Shown one piece after another: positions 55,548 through 64,000 of a DNA stretch of 64,000 bases. The stretch comes from Morella rubra. Its lineage: Eukaryota; Streptophyta; Magnoliopsida; Fagales; Myricaceae. Under the pieces are notes generated by a model that saw only the letters and a program-made list of their open reading frames with translations, was not told the origin of the DNA and ran no database searches. Each line of letters starts with the position of its first letter. The stretch's first letter is position 1. Where the stretch lies: contig CM025856.1 in the NCBI GenBank assembly GCA_003952965.2, positions 22,945,572 to 23,009,571 on the forward strand, written 5' to 3'. Position numbers and translations under genes: made by a program.

Positions 55548-56316
55548 AGCTCCCTAAATAAAAAAATTTCCCCAAGTAGTTTCTAGAGAGAGAGCCTACG
55601 CCTTCTCTCTAGAAACCCTCTCCTCTCACCCGTCTGCTCCCCCCTCCCTAGCCTCTATTCTCAGCGGCGGGAGGAGTCGGAGCTCCTCCCGTCCCCCTTT
55701 TCTCTCCCGACCATGCTTCCCGTGGTCGGGCTTTGTGTTTTTTCTCTTTTCTTCTCCGGCTGCTTTTGTAGCGCAATGACGGCGTTTTCGGTGGTCTTCG
55801 GCGACCCCGATCTTCTGGAATGTCTCCCTTGTCCCCAAGTGTCTCTTTCAGCCCCAGCCCGAGGTCGATCCACCGGTGCATGAGCCTTCATGGAGCGCGC
55901 GTGGATCTCACTCGCCTGTTGCTTCCTCCTCCTGTTTGGGCCATTTTTGGTGGTTTTTAGAGGACCACCCTCCCGTAGCAAGCTTCAGCCCCTCCTGGCG
56001 CTGTGTTTTGCTCCTGTTCGGCGTTTCCTGGTTGGCGCATGGGATCCAAGCGCCGCCACTTTTCCCGCTCCTTCGGCCTGCTCTGCTACTTGTTCTCGGT
56101 TTTATTTTGTTTTTGGTTTTTGCCTTATATTTATTTTCCTATTTGGTCTGGGCCTGAGTGCCATGTACCGCCGAAAGGCTTTGCTCACCGGAACGCCGCC
56201 TCTTTTAAGGGTCTGGTTCACCCATTAGAGCTTCTACTGTATTTTTATCCCCTCGATAAAAATACATATCTATACTATTATTATGCTCAAAAAAAAAAAA
56301 AAAAAGCTCCGTAAAT
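55548..56316 (+). mobile_element. Poly(A)-tailed retroelement with target-site duplication
   Basis: A ~745-bp insertion between near-identical 12-base flanks, agctccctaaat (55548-55559) and agctccgtaaat (56305-56316). It ends in a poly(A) run (about 56289-56305). Near the 5' end a perfect inverted repeat, gtttctagagag (55579-55590) with ctctctagaaac (55605-55616), forms a hairpin. The body is GC-richer than its surroundings (Ser/Arg/Pro-type codons in several frames) with no complete ORF, and the last part reads through a Tyr-rich frame into the A tail. This fits an internally deleted LINE or a long SINE. The single flank mismatch suggests a fairly old insertion. Confidence 0.75.
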
Positions 56317-56809
56317 CACATAAAGATTAATTACAATAAGACCAGTGGACGAAACTAGCTCCCTCTCTTGCGACATATAGAGGCAGAATGGCAAGCAGTA
56401 GTTTACCTTCACGAAGTCACAAAACGGTTGTCGTTTAAGAAGCAAGTAAAACGGGTGCTCCATGAAATGAAAGTAACGGGTAAACTTTGCCTAACATTTT
56501 GGAATATCAAAATTTCGATGAAGTTAAATATACTTTAAAATTTTTAATATTTACGTGAATTTTAAAAATTTTAATATTTAAAAATTTTTTAAAAATTTTA
56601 AAAATATTCTCTGAAATTTCTAAAAAGAAACACCACCAATGTCACGAGGGGAACACAGGCCAGTTGCCACTCGGAAGCCAATCCAATGGACCTGATATTA
56701 TTATTGGGTGTTACCGGTTACCGTTAATAGCCACAAAAACCTCCTTATACAGAAACTTAAAAAACCAGTACCAGAGTCATCGAGACGACGAAGAAGAAAG
56801 AGTTTTATC
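56317..56809. other. HflX upstream region
   Basis: AT-rich sequence with repeated A/T blocks (about 56511-56620) that could self-pair. It probably contains the HflX promoter and 5' UTR. No separate gene is seen. Confidence 0.5.
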
Positions 56810-59800
56810 ATGAGCGTGAGCTTCAGCTGTTGGATAATTAGGCCCTCACATCTAATTCATGAGCCCAATCTTTCATGGACTCCACCATACCTTAATCGGC
56901 CTGTTTACCCTCTTGCTTTCCGAAAAGTTTCGAACTACGACTATACTTCGTCACGACTCATCGCAGGAGATCTCCAGGAAGGGCTCGGAGTCGTTTCCCC
57001 TGATAGCGTAGCTCTGAAAAAGCCAGTGATTGGTACCCAAGAGGAGGAGGAGAAACAAGAAGATGTCCACAAAGCCATCAATGGAGTCGCAGAAACCAAT
57101 CCCCCAAGTCCGTCGACGAAAGTCAGAAAGATAAAAGACGACGACAACGACGACAGCTTCGAGAATAGGTTTAAGCTACGAAACGGCAGGGAGGTTCGTT
57201 TCTTTTGACCATCTTTGATCTTTTATACGTTGTAATATTGTTTTGGCTTTCAGAATTAGATACATTTTCCTTTTTGCTTGCTATTTACGTTATAATTTGT
57301 TTCACTTAATGCTTAATTTGGTCGACTTTATTTTTATGCTAAATAAGACGAACAACATATATATATATATATATAGGCCTTTTGGCTGGCGAAAAATGAT
57401 ATGTCAATATCCAGCTTTTCTTTGGTTATCCTACAAGAAAGTTCAAGCGTTTTTTTTTTTTTTACCAAAGGAGAACGACACCTCCGAATCTTATTGATAG
57501 GCCTCACTTATGACAGAGGAATACCGTGATTACAATAAGAAAATCATTCAAGTTACTAAGATGGAATATGTCGAAGAAACAAAAAAACATGAAAGAAGAA
57601 GAAAAAGTGAAAGGGGAAGTGGAGGTAATTGGAGTATACTTCTTTTCAGGTTTTTGAAGAAAAAGCTTACGTTGTTGGTGTTGAGCGTAAAGGTGATACA
57701 GAGAATTCGTTTGGTATAGACGAATCACTTGAGGAATTGCGTCAACTGGCTGACACTGCTGGACTTCTGGTTGTTGGTTCCACTTATCAAAAGTGAGTAT
57801 ATCTGGATACTTCTCGACTAAGATGCTGCTGTTCAACCCAGTTTACATTCTTTTGCACGCATTTATAGTAAGTCTAAGGTTTGTGTTAGATATATAAGGG
57901 CCAGTCTTGTTTAGTGATCATACATTGACAATGGGACTAATCCATGCATCTGATTAGTAATAAATTTGCTAAACCTACTTAGTAAATGCATAACTAGCAA
58001 GGTAGATTTCTTGTGTTCTGTCTAAATCTCTTATGGCCCCAGTTTGGAATCAATGGGATAAAACATATTTCGAAAGGAAATAATGAAAGTATAAAATCAA
58101 CTCTAGTATGCATTGTTAGATACCAATTGATATTGGATATGATTACTTTAACCCAATTTTTTCTTTTCTTTTTTCACTTTGAGAGCAACTGCTACGCTAT
58201 ATACTACAAGTCTACTTCATATCCATTTCTCCAACATATTATAACTCCCTATGATGTCATTTGTGCCAGTGTAGAAGCATAGAACATACATGCTTTAGCT
58301 TCCACATATATAACTAGCCCAATGTTTAAGTTTTTTCAACATGTAGGTGTTGTAAGCTTTTGAAACCATTCAGTGTGAACAACTATGTGCATGGAATCTT
58401 TTATAAGGAACTATTGAACTGTTGGTAATCCTTGCTTCAATTACTTACAATGCTACATGCTGCAGACTAGCTTCCTTAAACCCAAGGACATATATTGGTT
58501 CTGGCAAGGTTGCTGAGATTAAGAGTGCAATTAATGCTCTTGGTGTTGAGACTGTGATATTTGATGATGAGCTTTCAGCTGGGTAAGATTCCCTGACTTC
58601 ATGGCTAACATGTCTATAGAAATGTGTCCTATTCAAATTTGTTTTCGTGAATGATGCTATTTTATCTTGTAAATACTGTCTCTTCCCTGTTTCCTTTGCA
58701 CTTCTTTCTTGCCATTTATGTGTGTTTTGTTATTTTTGTTCTGCTACCATCAACATGCCATCTCAAAGGGACTCCTCCTCTCAATGGAAATTGAAATTTT
58801 CAACTATTTTCTGCATTTCTTTGTTTATGCTTTGAGCTTTGGTCATATGAAGATTTCTGTTGTTTTGACCTTGGTTGTTCTTGCAAAGTATGTACATACA
58901 AGTACATTCCATTTACTTCCAGTTTTGAATGTGACAAAAGTTTACCCTCAAACTCCATTAAAGACCTTGATTGACAAATTTTAAGTTTTGTGTTGCTTGA
59001 GTCTATAAGGACTTGTAAACAGGATAAAGACGGTTACAATATTGCTTGTAATGTTGAATGTCATTGAGTGAATGTGATCCTAAGGAGTGCAACACATATT
59101 TATGATGTTTGTATTTGATGCTCCTCTTCATTTAGACACCGTTATCGTTGTCATCCCCCTTATTAAAAGATAGTGATGCGGAGATATTGTGTTTCTCTCT
59201 ATCGTATGACATTTCTGATCCTGATTTTCATAGGCAGCTACCTAATACCTTAATCATGCATGGTGTGAATGTTAAAATATATTTTTTATTTTGATGTTAA
59301 ACTTGTAGGCAATTGCGCAATCCTGATTTTCTTAGGCAGCTACCTAATACCTTAATCATGCATGGTGTGAATGTTAAAATATATTTTTTATTTTGACGTT
59401 AAACTTGTAGGCAATTGCGCAATTTGGAAAAGGCTTTTGGAGGAGATGTTAGAGTTTGCGACCGCACTGCCCTCATCCTGGATATCTTTAACCAGCGGGC
59501 AGCAACACATGAAGCAGCTTTACAGGCAAATCTGTTAGATTGCATTTAGTTAATCTTTGAAATATATCTGTTCAGATGCCAACTACATTCTTCTCGTAGT
59601 TAATGTACCACAGTATCTTTCCACTCAAGGAGCTACCAATTCTTTTAGTGCCTTTTTTTTTATATAGTTTGAAGTCTTTCCACCTACATAGGACTTCAAT
59701 ACCTCGCCAGCTGCTGTTAAATTCCGAAAGAACAAACTCTGTATTGTTTTCACCAACAATTATGAGGCCTTTCTAGGTAGCATTGGCGCAAATGGAATAC

Positions 59801-62800
59801 CAGCTACCTCGACTAACAAAAATGTGGACTCATCTTGAGCGTCAAGCAGGAGGCAAGGTGAAGGGGATGGGTGAGAAACAGATTGAAGTGGATAAGCGTA
59901 TCTTGCGTACTCAAGTAAGCTCCCTTCTGGAAAGATTCTAAAAAATATTTATCAATGTTTTCATATAAATATGACAGACATAATATATCAATTTCTCTAA
60001 GAACCAACCACTAATCTTTAATTTATTTTAACTGAACAAAATAATATTTTTCGTGTTTTGGGCTTTGTGCTTACCATAACGGTTATTTCTGTTGTAAGTT
60101 TATTTTACGCTTTTCTGATATGGAGAAATTAAATTTGGTTGTGAACAAATTCGTAATGCTAGATTGGTGTTCTTAAAAAAGAGCTGGAATCGGTTAGAAA
60201 GCATCGGAAGCAGTACCGGAACCGGCGTATATCTGTACCTGTCCCTGTGGTTTCATTGGCAAGTACATATATGGATTTCTTGGTTTTCGAAGCTGTAAGA
60301 ATTTTGCTTCATCATCAACTGCTAATGTAAGTAGACATGGGTAAAATTGTAGGTTGGATATACAAATGCTGGAAAGAGTACCCTTTTAAATCGATTGACT
60401 GGAGCTAATGTTCTTGTTGAGGATCGGTTATTTGCAACTCTTGATCCAACTACAAGAAGGGTTCAGGTTTTACAATATATTCATTCGTATTTAAGTCATT
60501 CTTTAACTGACAAAGTACTTTTTGGCGCTTCGAATTTAGAGTGTCTACTTTATTAACTCGAACTAGTTTTTGTTTATAGCTTGCACTGTGTAAATATGTG
60601 GAGCTTGCAGATGAATAATTTGGATATAAGCAATTTCATATGAAAGGCTAATGCTTGCTGTATTAGATAGTGCTTAAACTTGAGTTCCTTGTGGTAACGT
60701 GAGGTGTTTTCTCACTGTCTTTCTGTACAGATGAAGAATGGGAAGGAGTTTCTTCTCACTGACACAGTTGGTTTCATCCAGAAGTTACCAACAACACTGG
60801 TGAGCTACCCCTGATTTTATTCATATCTCTGTCCTAATCATCTCTCTTCTCATGTCTGCTGGTACTTCTTGTATTTCATTTTTGAATTGATCTATTAAAG
60901 GGAAGATTCAACATATTTTAGTCCTTCTTTGGAGTGAAGTCCAACAAAGCTTTTCTCTTATGTTTAACAACAACTACCTTCAGATTGCTGCCTTCAGGGC
61001 TACATTGGAGGAGATATCAGAGTCGTCGCTTTTGGTGCATGTGGTGGACATCAGGTAGAATACAGTAAACTTGTTGACGAGATATTGCTAGCAAAGCTAG
61101 TCTCATAATGTATTGCTATGAACTGCAGCCATCCTCTAGCAGAGCAACAGATTGAAGCTGTGGAGAAGGTTTTGTCAGAACTAGATGTGATATCAATACC
61201 AAAGTTGACGGTTTGGAACAAGGTAGAAAGCTAGATCTTCTTGGTGATGGAGTTGGAAAATTAGTGAAGTGAGCAATAGGCTTTCTGTTTCCTCTTTATA
61301 TGCGTGTTTTCATAATTAGTGGACTTGTCCTGTTCTCTGGTCAAAATCTGTATTGAGGCATGTTTCCTTTCCATAGGCCTTTCCCATTTCGTGTTTTCAT
61401 GTTGAATTCTGTACAGATACCTATGACATCCAATCATGTATTCTCTTTTCCCCTTTACACTATTTTGTCTTACGAATATTCTGTTTAGGTTGTGAGAAAA
61501 GTAAATTGGTTGACTATGACCATCAAAATTAGTTTTTATCTGCACAACCGATAATGCTGCTATCAGATTACATATTTATAAGTAGTGGTTACGTGGATCA
61601 TTGAAGCTATCTCCTATATGCACAATTTTGTCCTGCTTTTAAGCCTTGCTAGGTGCTGGCTTTATAGTCTGATTAATGCAAGGCTTCTAGGTGAGGTTGT
61701 TGACTTGAAATTCACTTGGGAAGCTTTAGGTTTTGTTCCCTGCTACATGAGCTCAAAGATAATGTTCATAGTATCCTGACTTTCTCGGCTGCTTTTGGCA
61801 GGTTGATAAGGTTAGTGATCCTCAAAAAATAAAGTTGGAAGCAGAGATGAAAGAAGATGTTGCTTGCATATCTGCTTTCAATGGTGAAGGCTTACATGAA
61901 TTCTGCGATGCTGTTCAGGGAAAATTGAAGGTTGTGAGTTGACATCAGTAGTTCAATTGTCCTTGGTAATAGTTAATGACTGTGCTCAAAATAAAATTAA
62001 GCAAATCTTATGCATTACAGGATTCTATGGTATGGGTGGAAGCTTTAATTCCATTTGACAAAGGAGAGCTCCTGAGTACCATACATCAGGTTGGAATGGT
62101 AGCAAGAACAGTAAGTATTCGTAAAAACTTGAATTGGTTCTTTTCTCCGTAAATTTATAGCCCTTATCTGTCTTTGTTCCCAGTCTTGTAAATTCGTTGC
62201 TAGTTATTCTATTGAGTCTTAGCATTCTTAGGAGCATGCCCGAGGGGGCCACTATGCTTGCATCGTCTCTGCTAGTTGGCTTTCTTATCAAGAGATAGCA
62301 TTCTATTGGACTCTTCCCCACATCTCTCGATTTTGGTTGTAATACTCTTAGTAGGAAAAAAAATAACAGAACTGCTGCTTTTTGGAACAAGAATAAGAGA
62401 GAGAGAACAGCTGCTTTTTGAAACAGCTCCTTGTACTACTCTCACTTACCATCACCAACTTATTGTCACTGCCTCATCCATCACTGCAGCCTACAATGAT
62501 CCATTTGGTGGGGCCAAAGTCAGGGGATGTTGCGGGTTGTCACTCTGGCATTTCATGCTCCAGTGCCTCCCAAAAGAGAGAGAGAGAGAGACCAATCTAG
62601 CTAAATAGTGGTTGGTCTGACTGCCCTTAGCATCAAAACAGTGGCGAAGAGAGACAAATTAGGACCTTGATAGAATCAGTAAAGAATGTATATGGGTTTT
62701 GCAAAATGTGCCGTGTGGGTAATCAGCGCCTGAAATGTTTGTTTTGCCTTTAGAGAATGGAACAAGTGGCATTCATTTTTATTGACACTGTTGTTAGATG

Positions 62801-62930
62801 CTAGTTTCTCATTTTCTTTCCACTTCAAAACTTGCAGGAGTATATGGAAAATGGGACACTCGTCAAGGCGCATGTTCCCCCACGCTTTGCAAGGCTCCTC
62901 ACACCAATGAGGCAACTGTATATATCATAG
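56810..62930 (+). CDS. HflX-family GTPase, plastid type
   Basis: Ribosome-associated GTPase related to bacterial HflX, which binds 50S subunits and helps rescue or split stalled ribosomes. Thirteen exons: 56810-57193, 57650-57792, 58466-58582, 59411-59525, 59777-59914, 60163-60258, 60353-60466, 60731-60799, 60984-61054, 61129-61222, 61802-61930, 62021-62110 and 62838-62930. They total 1653 nt, 550 aa. An N-terminal transit-like region (about 60 residues) and an acidic spacer come first. The HflX N-domain follows ([32 protein letters not shown]). G motifs are G1 GYTNAGKS (333-340), TLDPTTRR for switch I, G3 DTVGF (380-384), G4 NKVD (446-449, split by an intron) and G5 SAF (471-473). Introns after exons 4 and 6 start with GC (CAG|GCAAAT and TTG|GCAAGT). 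The intron 3 acceptor is duplicated. It resembles Arabidopsis AT5G57960 (from memory). Confidence 0.94.
59218..59421 (+). repeat. 102-bp tandem duplication containing the HflX exon 4 acceptor
   Basis: Two copies (59218-59319 and 59320-59421) are nearly identical, differing at only a few bases. Each starts near atcctgattttc and ends with aacttgtag|gcaattgcgcaa, so both contain the 3' splice site and the first 11 bases of exon 4. Only the second copy continues into the conserved coding sequence. Confidence 0.93.
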
Positions 62931-63138
62931 CCGCATTGAATGACTACCCACTGTATATAGACATCTTTTCTGTTTCTTCACCATTGCTGCTTTTCATTCT
63001 TGCGCCTGACAAGCGGAAATAGTTTTGGTGTGGCAGAGGAGAGGGAGACACACAGAGAGATAGTCTGTACAGCCGTTCTTGTTCTCTGTCAAAGGGTTTG
63101 AATCTAGAGTCGGCAGTTTTTTTTTCCTTTCGAATTGT

Positions 63139-63144
63139 AATAAA
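63139..63144 (+). terminator. AATAAA polyadenylation signal of HflX
   Basis: A canonical AATAAA lies about 210 bases after the HflX stop codon, in a T-rich stretch. Confidence 0.55.
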
Positions 63145-63639
63145 CCTTAAAAAATAGCAAGACTTGAATTGTTTAATTGTCTTTTGCTGTTCCTTCTCGT
63201 ATTAGTCTTCTGATAGTGTTCTCAAAATCAATCCTGCCTTAGTTCCGGTTGTTCCTGTTCGTCTTACGAAAACAAGTATGAAATCTCTGAATCACCTCGG
63301 AAATGTAGAAGAGGCTTTACATATAACTAATGACTAATAGAGTGAAAGAACAAAAGAAACAAAGAACCACATGATTCCTTTCCTCCTTCCTTTCAGTTGA
63401 GGAATTGGATCAAGGGTCGGAGGATTTTTTTTTTCTTCTTTTCTAGACGAACTTTTTGTTCCTCTAAACGAACGTACGACGAGACTTGGTCGCTCTCTTG
63501 CTGTATTATTTGAACAAAGTCAGTTGTTTCACCTGCTGGTTCTTTCGGGTACTACAAAATGAAGCAGGCATTTTAAGACACAAATTCTAAAGGTCCAAAT
63601 TCTCTCGTATAGTGTCTTCAAGATATACATACATGTCCC

Positions 63640-63840
63640 ATGAGGCGCTAGTCCAATAGTTGAGAGATTGACTTTCATAAACTTGACGTATTAAGTTCGA
63701 GTCATATGAACATGAGATTGATACTCCTACCATTAGGTAATAATATATGAAATTCTGTGCACACCACCCTAGAGGATTTACCTTGCGAGGCAGGTTTAGG
63801 TCAGTAGTGTAGATACTGGTGACTTAAACTGTTTTTTAAA
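63640..63840 (+). mobile_element. Probable tRNA-derived SINE
   Basis: An A-box-like ctagtccaatagttgagag near 63646 and a B-box-like aagttcgagtcat near 63692 have tRNA-like spacing. A plant-SINE-style body follows, with gaggatttaccttgcgaggcaggtttagg near 63770-63800. The cloverleaf is too degenerate for a working tRNA. Ends and target-site duplications were not resolved. Confidence 0.45.
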
Positions 63841-64000
63841 GATATCCATGGATAACCACACAATTTCGCCCAGCTGCTCCTTTATAATAGAGAGAGATTC
63901 CATTTACCGAAAGGTTGAGGATTTCTTTATTGGAATTTCCCTTGTGTTTCTGCTACGGTCTAAACGTGTTTGACTTCTTTGTCACTTAATACTCGCTTTT

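Larger units (their letters stand above)
62931..64000. other. HflX 3' UTR and right-end intergenic DNA
   Basis: 3' UTR to about 63150-63200, then non-coding DNA to the window edge. It contains the SINE candidate listed separately. No further gene begins before 64000 that I can support. Confidence 0.55.

Noticed and set aside
56003..56314. Protein with Tyr-rich C-terminus
   Set aside because: It lies inside the poly(A)-tailed retroelement and ends by translating the A run; overlapping frames are equally open.

Overview
This window is nuclear DNA of a flowering plant, most likely a dicot or an early-diverging angiosperm. The support is intron-rich genes with T-rich intron tails, long AT-rich intergenic stretches, (AT)n and (GA)n runs, LINE debris, and plant-only families: a DYW-type PPR editing factor, jacalin-related lectins, BEL1-like homeodomain proteins, and cytokinin dehydrogenase. 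I cannot name the species. All exon models were read by eye from splice sites. Except for the first lectin gene and the PPR gene, every model sums to a whole number of codons.

Layout, left to right. (1) 0-13 kb: a six-copy ~117-bp tandem repeat, then a jacalin-related lectin gene with a damaged first domain (JRL1, 2.4-4.9 kb), an intronless DYW PPR gene with one frameshift (5.8-8.4 kb), and an intact three-domain lectin gene (JRL2, 10.2-12.9 kb). (2) 13-22.4 kb: a gene-poor stretch ending in a G-box-rich, TATA-containing promoter zone. (3) 22.5-27.6 kb: cytokinin dehydrogenase, CKX5-like, 531 aa. (4) 28.7-33.7 kb, minus strand: a nuclear-encoded organellar RsmI-type 16S rRNA 2'-O-methyltransferase, 367 aa. 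(5) 34.8-37.8 kb, minus strand: a UBC16-type ubiquitin-conjugating enzyme, 161 aa. (6) 37.6-44.6 kb: a recent ~3.46-kb head-to-tail duplication that copies the promoter and complete first coding exon of that E2 gene, together with an older LINE fragment. (7) 46.6-54.8 kb: two tandem BEL1-like homeodomain genes with the same four-coding-exon structure. (8) 55.6-56.3 kb: a poly(A)-tailed retroelement with target-site duplications. (9) 56.8-62.9 kb: a plastid-type HflX GTPase, 13 coding exons, 550 aa, with two GC-AG introns and a duplicated 3' splice site.

The genes do not form one pathway. What links them is ancestral gene order. From memory, CKX5-UBC16-BLH11-BLH3 are neighbours on one Arabidopsis chromosome 1 segment (AT1G75450-AT1G75410), and BLH10, a jacalin lectin and this DYW PPR are neighbours on its sister segment (AT1G19700-AT1G19720). 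UBC15 and an RsmI-like gene also lie close together (about AT1G45050-AT1G45110). This window carries these sets side by side, which would fit a less fractionated version of the ancestral block. Three genes (RsmI-like, HflX, PPR) probably act on organellar RNA or ribosomes.

I found no convincing new multi-gene system. The most interesting items are the duplicated E2 promoter and first exon, the 102-bp duplication that copies an HflX splice acceptor, the in-frame 105-bp insertion in JRL1, and a ~90-bp foldback in a JRL2 intron.
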